Source: an uncultured bacterium
GTDB lineage: Bacteria; Patescibacteriota; Dojkabacteria; SC72
Direction: 5' to 3'
Assembly: GCA_903840015.1 (NCBI GenBank)
Contig: CAIMEL010000017.1
Location: 1-36,788, forward strand
Length of the DNA: 36,788 nucleotides
Positions 24,460-33,416 of this stretch are shown here, in pieces; within the stretch, counting starts at the first letter, position 1, and every line of letters starts with the position of its first letter. The translations under genes and the position numbers were made by a program. The notes under the pieces are model-generated. The model searched no databases. It was not told where the DNA came from and saw nothing but the letters and a program-made list of their open reading frames with translations.

Positions 24460-25020
24460 TTAACTTGCCTTCCCAGAGTAGGTTCCACTCTCTGTATTAA
24501 TCTTCAAAACATCACCCTTTTTGACGAACAGGGGGACATGTAGTTTGTATCCTGTCTCAACAGTAACTAACTTTGTTGCTGTATTTGAGGTATTTCCCTT
24601 TACTGCATCTTCAGACTCTACAACAGTAAGATTCACAGATGAATTCTCCTTAACAGTAAGGACTTTACCCTCATACATCATCACAAGGGTTGAATCTCCC
24701 TCTTTCAAGAAATTCACATAGGTTCCAATAACATCCTTTGGAATCATTATCGTTTCAAAAGAGACAGAATCCATGAAGTAGGAACCAGTAGGATCGGAAT
24801 ACAAAAATTGCATCTCTTTAGTCTCGGGATTGATATACTCCACCTTAGTTCCAGCTTTGATGGTCTTTGTTAATATCTGTCCATTATCAAGCGCTCTTAA
24901 TTTCAAAATTATGAGACCACCTTGACGTCCCTGTGTTTTAAGTTTTCTCTCTTGAAGAAGAAAAACCCTACCCTCTTCTAATATATACATTCCTTTTACT
25001 GGCTGATCTGTTAATGGCAT
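24460..25020 (-). CDS. efp: Translation elongation factor P
   Basis: C-terminal 'VVESEDAVKGNTSNTATKLVTVETGYKLHVPLFVKKGDVLKINTESGTYSGKA' and central 'KEMQFLYSDPTGSYFMDSVSFE' are EF-P hallmarks. The start is reset to internal Met at 25020 because the ORF-track start lies in the adjacent tRNA. Confidence 0.9.
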   Translation of the reverse strand: MPLTDQPVKGMYILEEGRVFLLQERKLKTQGRQGGLIILKLRALDNGQILTKTIKAGTKVEYINPETKEMQFLYSDPTGSYFMDSVSFETIMIPKDVIGTYVNFLKEGDSTLVMMYEGKVLTVKENSSVNLTVVESEDAVKGNTSNTATKLVTVETGYKLHVPLFVKKGDVLKINTESGTYSGKAS

Positions 25021-25124
25021 ATTTGTCGGAGTTAATAATTTAGCAACAAGCGCAATTCTAGCACAATAGCAATGCTTTTCCAAGATTAGAGGAGCTAAAC
25101 AGAGAAGTTTTGAATCGGAAAATA

Positions 25125-25199
25125 TGGTTGCGGGGGTCGGACTCGAACCGACGACCTCCAGGTTATGAGCCTGACGAGCTTCCACTGCTCTACCCCGCG
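25125..25199 (-). tRNA. tRNA-fMet (initiator, CAU)
   Basis: CGCGGGGTAGAGCAGTGGAAGCTCGTCAGGCTCATAACCTGGAGGTCGTCGGTTCGAGTCCGACCCCCGCAACCA: unpaired C1-A72 and near-match to bacterial initiator tRNA; CCA encoded. Confidence 0.95.
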
Positions 25200-25238
25200 T
25201 TAGCAAGTGTCAAATTATACCTAAATAGTAATATTTAT

Positions 25239-25703
25239 TCAAATACCATCCTTTAGAAACTCCCACCATACTGAATACAGCTCCCTTGAAGAAAAAGGAT
25301 TTTCTTCAGAAAGTAAATTATCTATCACACCTCTAGCACTCCCAAGTGCATTTTCAGGGATTACAAAAACATACTCATTCTTACTACCGAAATTCAATCG
25401 ATCTCTAGCCTGAATCTCTACGTACTCAACACTTTGCATATCATCTAAAAGAAGCGCCAATTCCAAATTCTCTAGACGCAAAGATTCTACCTCTACCCTA
25501 GCATTTTTCAATATCTCAAGCTTCTGTACAGTTATCTTCACAGAATGGAAAACATTGTAAAGTAGAATAACAGAGATAGCCAAGAAGAAAATCTTAACAG
25601 GTGTATTATTCACAACTGAAGAGTTCGGAATATCCACCCTCTTTTCTGTATACGGTTTTTCTTTTCTGTAAATCACTTTGTCCATGATTGATATATACAT
25701 CAT
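25239..25703 (-). CDS. FtsB/DivIC-like septum formation protein
   Basis: Single TM 'IFFLAISVILLYNVFHSV', short coiled coil, then 'YVEIQARDRLNFGSKNEYVFVIPE' typical of DivIC/FtsB. Confidence 0.75.
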   Translation of the reverse strand: MMYISIMDKVIYRKEKPYTEKRVDIPNSSVVNNTPVKIFFLAISVILLYNVFHSVKITVQKLEILKNARVEVESLRLENLELALLLDDMQSVEYVEIQARDRLNFGSKNEYVFVIPENALGSARGVIDNLLSEENPFSSRELYSVWWEFLKDGI

Positions 25704-25740
25704 ATCAAATCACATTCAAACACCCTATATACAAATATTA

Positions 25741-25769
25741 TTGCCCTCCCCCTTGCAAGGTGATATAAT
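25741..25769 (+). promoter_or_regulatory. Sigma70-type promoter for the recombinase gene
   Basis: TTGCCC (25741-25746), 17-nt spacer, TATAAT (25764-25769), about 45 nt upstream of the GTG start at 25815. Confidence 0.6.
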
Positions 25770-25814
25770 TTTTCTACAATACAAAACTGCGATAAATTAA
25801 TACGCAAAAATAAA

Positions 25815-26702
25815 GTGGGGGAAATAAACAATCCAGATTTCAAAGCAAAAAGTAACCTGTTTGTTGAAGATCTAAAGTCTAAGAATCGTTCAGAAGCAAC
25901 AGTTATTGCCTATGCCAAAGATATTGAGCAACTTTTAAACTTCTTTTCTAAGGATGGGCTCAGCTCACTCGATTCAATTCAAGCAGAAGACCTTGAAAGA
26001 TATAAACAAAATCTACAGGACAACAACTACACACCTAAAAGTATTTCCAGAAAGATTAACAGTACAAGAACATTTTTCAGATACCTTCTTGAGAATTCAT
26101 ATATAAAAGACAATGTATCTGAGAAATTAGCACACCCAAGATTCGAAACAAAACCTCCCAGAGTTCTAACAGAAATGGAATACAGAGCGTTAAGAGATGT
26201 AAGTAGAGTTGATGTCCGATTATATTCCATTGTAGAAATTCTTTTACAAACAGGGATCCGTATTGGAGAATTAGCAGGATTAACAGTTGACGATATAAGG
26301 AAATCAAAAGATAATAAAATAGATTTCTTGTATATAAGAGCTTACGGTAGTCATCCTTCTAGAAAAGTTCCGTTGAACAAATCTGCAAAGAAAGCTATAG
26401 ATGAATATTTAGTCATAAGACCAGAGACAGAGGAAGATACAATCTTCGTAACAAAGAACGGAAGACCGTTATTAGTTAGAAATATAAGGACAGCAATAGA
26501 TAAAGCTTTTGAGAAAGCAGGTATCAAGAATGCCAAGGTTAATGACCTAAGAAACACGTTCATAGCACACCACCTTTCAAATGGTGTCAGTTTGGTAACT
26601 GTTTCCAAATTGGTTGGGCACAAAAGACTTTCCACTACAGAGAAGTATCTTAACCTTGTGAAGATGCAATCAGAAGAGGAGAAAAGTCTTAAAGATTTAT
26701 AA
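25815..26702 (+). CDS. Tyrosine recombinase, XerC/XerD-like
   Basis: SAM-like N-domain, 'LLQTGIRIGELAGL' (Arg I), 'VNDLRNTFIAHHLSNG' (Arg II), 'LVGHKRLSTTEKYLNL' (His, Tyr). GTG start. Confidence 0.9.
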   Translation: MGEINNPDFKAKSNLFVEDLKSKNRSEATVIAYAKDIEQLLNFFSKDGLSSLDSIQAEDLERYKQNLQDNNYTPKSISRKINSTRTFFRYLLENSYIKDNVSEKLAHPRFETKPPRVLTEMEYRALRDVSRVDVRLYSIVEILLQTGIRIGELAGLTVDDIRKSKDNKIDFLYIRAYGSHPSRKVPLNKSAKKAIDEYLVIRPETEEDTIFVTKNGRPLLVRNIRTAIDKAFEKAGIKNAKVNDLRNTFIAHHLSNGVSLVTVSKLVGHKRLSTTEKYLNLVKMQSEEEKSLKDL

Positions 26703-26729
26703 AGAGTTTGAAATTTCCAAAGTGAGAGA

Positions 26730-26806
26730 TGGTGGGAGTAGATGGATTCGAACCATCGACCACGGCTTTATAAGAACCGCGCTCTAACCGACTGAGCTAT
26801 ACTCCC
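26730..26806 (-). tRNA. tRNA-Ile (UAU)
   Basis: GGGAGTA TA GCTC AGTCGGTTA GAGC G CGGTT CTTATAA AGCCG TGGTC GATGG TTCGAAT CCATC TACTCCC ACCA. Clean cloverleaf; anticodon loop CTTATAA gives UAU. Confidence 0.92.
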
Positions 26807-26855
26807 GTATAACACACGATTTTACCAAATGTAGAGAGATATTAGAAGAGTATGA

Positions 26856-29417
26856 CTAAAAACCCATCGAAGGGAATGGTGATGGTTCTGGTGGTTTCTC
26901 CTCTTTACGATCAAGTTGAGATCGAATCTTAATGTCTTGATTTACAATTTCTAGATCTCTTCCATATTTTCTTCTAGACAATTCCTTAATTATCTTAGCA
27001 ACTTCTGCGTTTACAGGTAAATCAAAACCAGAGTCTGGATACTTTGAACCAAACAGTGTATCCAGTGTAAAAGGTGAAGGATACGAACCTTTTGTTAAAA
27101 GTTTTGTGTAATAGTGACCAAGACCCTGATTCACCATATCCATAGCTGTAATATATGATTCAAACTGAGTTTCCAAGAATTTGGCATCCTCTGCACTACA
27201 CCTCGCAACAAATAGCGATCCTACATTCCCAAAAACAGCATTTCGGATATCTTCAGGCAATTGACCGATATATTGATGAGCCAGAGTAAGATTCAATCTG
27301 TACTTCCTTGCTTCAGAGAGAATAGAGTTAAACTCCTCAGTTGCGAAATTTTGGAACTCATCGGCATAGAAGAAGAAATCTCTTCTATCCTTCTCCTCCA
27401 TATCTTCCCTGCTAAGAGCTGCTGCGAGCATTTTTTGGACTAGGAGCAAACCTAAGAAGGACATATTCTCGTCCCCTATTTTTCCCTTTGAAAGATTCAC
27501 TATTAATATCTTACCGTTATCCATCACCTCCCTAAAATCAAAGGAAGATCTTGACTGCCCTATTATATTCCTGATTGCCAGATTCGTTGTAAATTTATCA
27601 AACTTAGAAATGAAATATGTTAGAGATTCTGACTTTGTCTTCTTATCTGTTTTAGCAACCTGATCAGTCCAATATCTCTTCACTAACTCGTCTTGTATTA
27701 AAGGCAACCAGTAACTCATAACCCAATCTTCATCTTGTAAAATCCTTACAACTTCGATAAGGGTTGAATCTTTTTTAGACATTGCTGTCAACATAGAGTT
27801 ACGCACAGCCTGTTGAAATGCAGGGCCGGCATATCCTTGATTGTGTGGATCAAACAGCCTGATAAGTAATGCTAAGAAGCTATTAACAACTTGATGCTTA
27901 TGCTGTTCATTGTAATACTCCATGATATTTATACCGAAAGGCCTTTCGAAATCACCAGCATCAAAGTAGATTACATCCTCTGCCCTCTCTGGTGGTATAC
28001 GCTCAAGAATCATCTCTGCAGCCTGTCCGTGGGGATCAATAAAACAACATCCATCTCCATTGTATATATCTTGCAAAATCATTCTCACCATCAACCAAGA
28101 TTTTCCAGTACCCGTTTGACCAAGTATATATGAATGCCTTCGTCTATCATCTCTTTCAAAACATACTATTTTCTTCTTACCTCTGAAATGATTATTACCT
28201 ATCCATATTGTATCTTTCGAATTAATATCAGAGCTAATCTCATTACTTGCTATTAATTCCTTTGAAAGAAGCCATCGGATATTTGGAGTAGATATATCTT
28301 TATTCGGGAAATGATACAGTGAAGCTAACTCTTCTAAGTTAAGAATTGTTTTTTTATCCTCTGGCGTTCTACGGTATATTACATCGTAGAGGAATTTTTT
28401 TTCATCATTCTTAGAAATTTTTCTCTTCTTCAACCTATTTATCCCTGGATTTCCATACTGGTCAAAAGCCCCAATTATATTATCCAAATGCATCTTGGCT
28501 ATAGCTTTATCTGGAGCACTAGTGACTATACGAATCTCAGCCATAAGTCCTGGTTTTGAGACCTTTTTACTAATAGCTTGTAACTTCTCTTGCGAGACAT
28601 TCATTTTCTTTTTTTCAGGATCAGAGTTATTATTCTCTACCTTCTGAACAAATTTACTTCCATTCTTTTGCCATACTGACTCGGCCGGAGCAACAATCAA
28701 TTGAACTAACGCCCCTTCGTTTTCTGACATTTTGCTCAATGTACTAAGCACATTTGCCATTGGATCCCCAGTAAAATCTTCAGCTACACGGATTGGGCAG
28801 TACGAATCTTCATCCAGCCCTAATCTTGCATACTCTATTTGTGACCCTGGAGCAAAAATGTTGTATTCACTTACTACCGAAACATCGGCATCTTGATATG
28901 ATCCTAGTATTTGCTTCTCAACCAAATCCGCAAATTTCTTGGGACAATGTACATAGAATCGAATCTCTCCTGGCAAACCAATAACCTCAAAGCTAACACA
29001 GTTATTTACACTGAAATTCTCAGCTAAACCCTCCCCCTTCCCCCCTATACCATACAGATTTGCAAACATCTTTTCTGCAACCCCTATCTCAACCTCATTA
29101 TTCCTTGGAACCCTAACTTCCATTAAGACACCATCCGATGCTTTTTCATTACGATCTTTTTTTCTCAATCTCTTTCGTACAACTAAGAAACCTATGACAC
29201 CTGATATTATTAAAACAAAGAAGAAGACAATCCATCCCCAAGGGATATCGATATTCTTACTAGGTCCATAATATTCCTGATAGCTATTGTCTGGGTACAC
29301 CACATCTGCCCCAATTTCTATCTCTGGTTCTTTTACAGGAGAAGGTCCTATTTGTGAATATGTGAATTCGTTAAAATCCATATACAGGACAGTATATATT
29401 ATGCTAAAGAATATCAC
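26856..29417 (-). CDS. TraG/VirD4/VirB4-like membrane-anchored P-loop ATPase
   Basis: One N-terminal TM, Walker A 'YILGQTGTGKSWLMVRMILQ', 'GCCFIDPHGQAAEMILERIP', Walker B 'RDFFFYADEFQNFATEEFNSILSEARKYRLNLTLAHQYIGQL'. Confidence 0.85.
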   Translation of the reverse strand: MIFFSIIYTVLYMDFNEFTYSQIGPSPVKEPEIEIGADVVYPDNSYQEYYGPSKNIDIPWGWIVFFFVLIISGVIGFLVVRKRLRKKDRNEKASDGVLMEVRVPRNNEVEIGVAEKMFANLYGIGGKGEGLAENFSVNNCVSFEVIGLPGEIRFYVHCPKKFADLVEKQILGSYQDADVSVVSEYNIFAPGSQIEYARLGLDEDSYCPIRVAEDFTGDPMANVLSTLSKMSENEGALVQLIVAPAESVWQKNGSKFVQKVENNNSDPEKKKMNVSQEKLQAISKKVSKPGLMAEIRIVTSAPDKAIAKMHLDNIIGAFDQYGNPGINRLKKRKISKNDEKKFLYDVIYRRTPEDKKTILNLEELASLYHFPNKDISTPNIRWLLSKELIASNEISSDINSKDTIWIGNNHFRGKKKIVCFERDDRRRHSYILGQTGTGKSWLMVRMILQDIYNGDGCCFIDPHGQAAEMILERIPPERAEDVIYFDAGDFERPFGINIMEYYNEQHKHQVVNSFLALLIRLFDPHNQGYAGPAFQQAVRNSMLTAMSKKDSTLIEVVRILQDEDWVMSYWLPLIQDELVKRYWTDQVAKTDKKTKSESLTYFISKFDKFTTNLAIRNIIGQSRSSFDFREVMDNGKILIVNLSKGKIGDENMSFLGLLLVQKMLAAALSREDMEEKDRRDFFFYADEFQNFATEEFNSILSEARKYRLNLTLAHQYIGQLPEDIRNAVFGNVGSLFVARCSAEDAKFLETQFESYITAMDMVNQGLGHYYTKLLTKGSYPSPFTLDTLFGSKYPDSGFDLPVNAEVAKIIKELSRRKYGRDLEIVNQDIKIRSQLDRKEEKPPEPSPFPSMGF

Positions 29418-29441
29418 ACAGAAATGTATATATCAAAGAGA

Positions 29442-29762
29442 CTAATCCTGAGGAGGAAGACCTTGGGCTTTAGATGTAATAATTCCACTTGGGGAATCGG
29501 CATTACTACCGTCTGGCTCATACCCAACACTAAATTTAACAGCATTTGATGTTTCTGGCAAAACTGCAACAGATTCCGGAGTTTGGGATAATGCAGGAGA
29601 TGTAGTTTCAGCCTGAATGTTCCCCTCTACTACACCTTCCGGTACTAGATCCTCTACGGACTTCGTGGGGATTTCCGAGGTAGGTACAGGAATGACACCA
29701 GTTGTTTCTACTGGTGATACAGGATTCAATTCAGCTGTGTTAAATGTTACCATATTACTCAT
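29442..29762 (-). CDS. Small hypothetical protein, Pro/Thr/Ser/Glu-rich, probably disordered
   Basis: ORF on operon strand between two genes; low-complexity composition; no recognisable family. Confidence 0.5.
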   Translation of the reverse strand: MSNMVTFNTAELNPVSPVETTGVIPVPTSEIPTKSVEDLVPEGVVEGNIQAETTSPALSQTPESVAVLPETSNAVKFSVGYEPDGSNADSPSGIITSKAQGLPPQD

Positions 29763-29773
29763 AACCTATAATA

Positions 29774-30217
29774 TTATACCACATATTTCCGACTTTCGTA
29801 CAACAATTCCCTGTCTAGAGTCCTTTCTTTCTCCTTCTCCCTCTTTTCGTACTCCCTTTTACCTCTACCCAAACCAACCTCCACCTTTATTCTTCCTCTT
29901 GTAACATACAGAGAAAGGGGTATTAATGTCAATCTCTTCTGCTTTAACTTACTATCCAGTAATAGCAATTCATCTTTACGTACTAGGAGTTTCCTAGATC
30001 TTTTGGGGTCATATTCTTTCTCTCCGGAGTATTTGTACTTAGGGATATCAGTATTTACTAGATATAGCTCGTTGTTAATTATCTTAACATATGAATCCCC
30101 CAAATCAGCCCTACCAAGCTTAACAGATTTAACCTCAGATCCAGTCAGGACAACTCCTGCTTCAAACCTTTCTAAAATTTCATAATTGAAAGTTGCCTTT
30201 CTATTTACAATTTTCAT
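29774..30217 (-). CDS. smpB: SsrA-binding protein SmpB
   Basis: 'NRKATFNYEILERFEAGVVLTGSEVKSVKLGRADLGDSYVKI...LTLIPLSLYVTRGRIKVEVGLGRGKREYEKREKEKERTLDRE'. Confidence 0.97.
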   Translation of the reverse strand: MKIVNRKATFNYEILERFEAGVVLTGSEVKSVKLGRADLGDSYVKIINNELYLVNTDIPKYKYSGEKEYDPKRSRKLLVRKDELLLLDSKLKQKRLTLIPLSLYVTRGRIKVEVGLGRGKREYEKREKEKERTLDRELLYESRKYVV

Positions 30218-30229
30218 ATCGCCATTATA

Positions 30230-32485
30230 CTACAACGCGACTTTCCATATGACAAATCCATCCAGAATGTATGCAGTGTTATCTTTCTCATTAACTACGA
30301 AATCTTTAACATCACTCCAAACATCATCTTTTCCCCCACGGTAAACATATTGAGTTAGTAAAACTATTTGATCAGGATGAAGAATCTCCCCTCCTCCTTC
30401 AAGGGGTTTCTCAAACTTCAATATACGTTTTCCCTCAGAATCAAATAGGTAAAGAGGTTTCTTCATATTATCCCTAGTAAAACCCTTTGTAATATTCCCA
30501 AAATTACCATCGAAAGCACCAACGCTTAGGGGTGCCTCAGCCATTTTCTGTTGTACATAACTAAAATTGTATCTAACTAAACTGTTCTCTCCGGATGTTG
30601 AAACATACACACTGAGATCGGCGAAAATATCATTTGCTTCAACAAAATCCTCCTTATCTAAATATGGGTATGAGAGACCGTATCGATCACCATATGCAGG
30701 TGTCGATTTTAATACAGTTTGCAAATCTCTTGAAAGCAAATATACATTGTCTGAATCTGTCAGGATAATCATTTCAACAATCTCATTAGATTTAACATCC
30801 TCGATGGAGAGACCTGAGAGTGCAGTAAAATCCTTAAACCAACCCCCTTTATCAAAAGATGCCTTTGCCATACCAAGCTTGCTATCAAAAACATATACAC
30901 CATTCTTACCAACAGATATGTACTCTGGATCTATCAAAACCTTTTCGCTATCAGGAACAGTTCTTACTGCCTTGTCATACAGCGCTACTCGATATACAGA
31001 ATTTAAATCCTTGTCTGAAACAAAAAGATATTCATTCCCTGACTTATCTGTATATATATCAATATCACTAGGAGCAGAACCCTCACCAAAAGATAATCGT
31101 GCTTCTAGATACTTTGATATATTTCCACTCTCTTCGGAAATACCAACTCGACGATATATCGTATCTCCCAATCCCTCATATCTCTTATACAGATCTGAAT
31201 ATTTCGCAAGATCACTCTCTTTCAGCCCCTCTGGTATTTCATCAAAAAGTTTCTCCACTTTAAACAGGTATACCTCAGCACCAGATCTATCCACTCTCCA
31301 GTTTTTATCCACTTTATCAAGATATTCTGAAATCTGTGTAAATCTCTCATTCGCATATTTAGATACTTCTCTAGACTTTTTCTGGTTAACAGTAAAATTA
31401 ACACCAAGTGCGAGGATTACAACAATAGAGATAACGACAAAGCCTAATTTGAATTTACGAATCCTCAAATCCTTTACCTTGTAGCCGTCAACTCTAAAGC
31501 CCTCTCTTCTGACATTACCACTAGAAATTTTAATTGTAGAAAACTTCGACCCTATCTTCTTGAACCATCTCTTGTTCTTTACTTTTTCATAGACAAAATT
31601 AATAATCCCAGACACTATCTTTGCTAGCTTATTCTGTACATTTCGTAATATATCCTTAACCTTCAAAAGCAAAACTTTTGCTTTACCACCCTGTAATCTA
31701 GGGATTTTAATTCTTTTTGTTGAATTAAAAAGTGCTATGAGTTTTTTCTTAATGCCATCAACAAATACTAGATATTTTTTACTGGTAACCTTTGGTTGAG
31801 AAGTTGGCTTCTCTATGGGTAAGGGTTCAGAAACGGGTATTGGCATTTGCTTCTCACCAACTGCAAAGGCAAACAATCCACTAGGTTTACTCAGACTCTC
31901 CCCGAGCAGTTTAATATATTTCAACATATCCTCACTTGTTTTCACTCTGGATATTCTCTCCCTATTCTCAGAGATATTGCCCTGTGTAGATACAATCAAA
32001 ACATCCCCTTGTTTTAGAACTACCCCAACTGTATTCGCTTTTTTCTGCTTGAGCATTTCGGATATATCAACTATGGTGCCGTTCTTGTGCAAAGCAACTT
32101 CATTCTCTCCAAACACCCCTATATATGCGCCCTCTTTTTTGAATACAACAATTGAGAAGTTAACATCTAGTCCTACTTCTGTTAAATCCTTGTCGTTTTT
32201 GATTAGTTCTTTTACTTTGTTTACACCATCATCGACAGCTTCCTTAACAGATTCATTTGTTGAACGACTATTCGAGTAGAGATAGCCATCTAAGATTGCA
32301 TCTAGGATGAATCGACTAAATCTACTTGGAACAGATTCTTTCTCAGAATGTACACTTAAGAGGATATATACATCTCCATCCTTCCCCACTTTCTTACCAT
32401 CCTGAGAGGATTGGTTATGCTTGTGGCTTGTAACAAAAAGCTTCTCTTTCTTAGAGTTGTATATATATTGTTGAGCAGTAATCAT
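30230..32485 (-). CDS. Membrane protein: PP2C-like N-terminal domain, central TM, C-terminal propeller-like region
   Basis: 'LDVNFSIVVFKKEGAYIGVFGENEVALHKNGTIVDIS' and 'VLKQGDVLIVSTQGNISEN' resemble the PP2C core. TM 'LGFVVISIVVILALGVNF', then repeated short beta-rich segments such as 'YLFVSDKDLNSVYRVALYD'. Confidence 0.6.
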   Translation of the reverse strand: MITAQQYIYNSKKEKLFVTSHKHNQSSQDGKKVGKDGDVYILLSVHSEKESVPSRFSRFILDAILDGYLYSNSRSTNESVKEAVDDGVNKVKELIKNDKDLTEVGLDVNFSIVVFKKEGAYIGVFGENEVALHKNGTIVDISEMLKQKKANTVGVVLKQGDVLIVSTQGNISENRERISRVKTSEDMLKYIKLLGESLSKPSGLFAFAVGEKQMPIPVSEPLPIEKPTSQPKVTSKKYLVFVDGIKKKLIALFNSTKRIKIPRLQGGKAKVLLLKVKDILRNVQNKLAKIVSGIINFVYEKVKNKRWFKKIGSKFSTIKISSGNVRREGFRVDGYKVKDLRIRKFKLGFVVISIVVILALGVNFTVNQKKSREVSKYANERFTQISEYLDKVDKNWRVDRSGAEVYLFKVEKLFDEIPEGLKESDLAKYSDLYKRYEGLGDTIYRRVGISEESGNISKYLEARLSFGEGSAPSDIDIYTDKSGNEYLFVSDKDLNSVYRVALYDKAVRTVPDSEKVLIDPEYISVGKNGVYVFDSKLGMAKASFDKGGWFKDFTALSGLSIEDVKSNEIVEMIILTDSDNVYLLSRDLQTVLKSTPAYGDRYGLSYPYLDKEDFVEANDIFADLSVYVSTSGENSLVRYNFSYVQQKMAEAPLSVGAFDGNFGNITKGFTRDNMKKPLYLFDSEGKRILKFEKPLEGGGEILHPDQIVLLTQYVYRGGKDDVWSDVKDFVVNEKDNTAYILDGFVIWKVAL

Positions 32486-32490
32486 CTTCC

Positions 32491-32760
32491 TTAGCTTAGA
32501 ATTAGAAGCAAAACAGAAAGTAAGGTCAACATGACAGTAACAAAGATATATATGAGGACAACAGTCTGGATTATCTTGTTTTCAGGTGCTTTAAAAGTAT
32601 CTGCAAGTATTCTAACCCTTAAAAAAAGTAAAAGTGAGAAGAGAACATTACCAAGCAAGAACAGGAACAGAGGAATCTTCAAAATATTCAAAAGACTTAC
32701 AGTGAAGACACCCATATCTGTGCCTCCCAACCTATCAAGATATGATTTAGCTGTATCCAT
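32491..32760 (-). CDS. Small two-TM membrane protein of unknown function
   Basis: Two hydrophobic helices 'IPLFLFLLGNVLFSLLLFLRV' and 'TVVLIYIFVTVMLTLLSVLLLIL'; abuts neighbouring genes. Confidence 0.65.
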   Translation of the reverse strand: MDTAKSYLDRLGGTDMGVFTVSLLNILKIPLFLFLLGNVLFSLLLFLRVRILADTFKAPENKIIQTVVLIYIFVTVMLTLLSVLLLILS

Positions 32761-33380
32761 TATATCTCTCCTTTCTGCTTCGCCTCCAAGAGATCGTACA
32801 AGATATCTTGTACCTCTCGAGGACGAGGGATATTATCAAATTCTATCTCAGCTTTTGCTCCTGCTGTTTGAATATATACTGTACCGACATCAAATACACT
32901 CCCTATTAATCCAATCTGCTTGTGCGTTACATCCTCTATACGCTCTAATCGAGCCTCCGAGGAGGTATGGGACATTACGCTGGTGAAATCAAGATCAACT
33001 ACTCTTTGATCCGTTATGATGTTTACATTGAAATACCATTTGATTAATGCAAATACCACTACACTAAGAAAAATCATCAAAGACATTACAAAGAAGACGA
33101 GGAAAAGAGCACCATTATTCTGCAAATCTGGTACCACCAATTTAAAGAGGAAGGGTAACAAAAAAGCTAAGAAACCAAGTAGAACATGAGGGATGTAGAA
33201 GATCCAATGAGTCCTCACTATTAATACAACATTTTCTTCCTTTTCCTTACCTAAGAAAGAAAGATTTTTAGGGAAAGACATGAAGAAACTATTGTTATGA
33301 TTCTGGATATTATCCAAGAAACTCTTTTTTAACTTACGAAATTTTTTTGGTATTTGATTAGGATTTTCTTTCTTTGCCAT
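32760..33380 (-). CDS. Bacterial PH-domain (YdbT/bPH2-like) membrane protein
   Basis: Two TM helices then 'YFNVNIITDQRVVDLDFTSVMSHTSSEARLERIEDVTHKQIGLIGSVFDVGTVYIQTAG'. Confidence 0.75.
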   Translation of the reverse strand: MAKKENPNQIPKKFRKLKKSFLDNIQNHNNSFFMSFPKNLSFLGKEKEENVVLIVRTHWIFYIPHVLLGFLAFLLPFLFKLVVPDLQNNGALFLVFFVMSLMIFLSVVVFALIKWYFNVNIITDQRVVDLDFTSVMSHTSSEARLERIEDVTHKQIGLIGSVFDVGTVYIQTAGAKAEIEFDNIPRPREVQDILYDLLEAKQKGEI

Positions 33381-33416
33381 AGGAAAAGAATATCATAATT
33401 AAGTTGATATAACAAA

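Noticed and set aside
25021-25206. N-terminal 62 residues of the ORF-track EF-P ORF
   Set aside because: This stretch runs through the initiator tRNA; EF-P homology begins near the internal Met at 25020.
25815-26702. Recombinase as evidence of an integrated mobile element
   Set aside because: No flanking attachment-site repeats or phage/transposon genes seen; the neighbours are core housekeeping genes, so a chromosomal Xer role is more likely.
30567-31484. 305-aa plus-strand ORF antisense to the PP2C-like gene
   Set aside because: Composition is Ser/Thr/Leu-rich, no recognisable domain, fully opposite a better gene.
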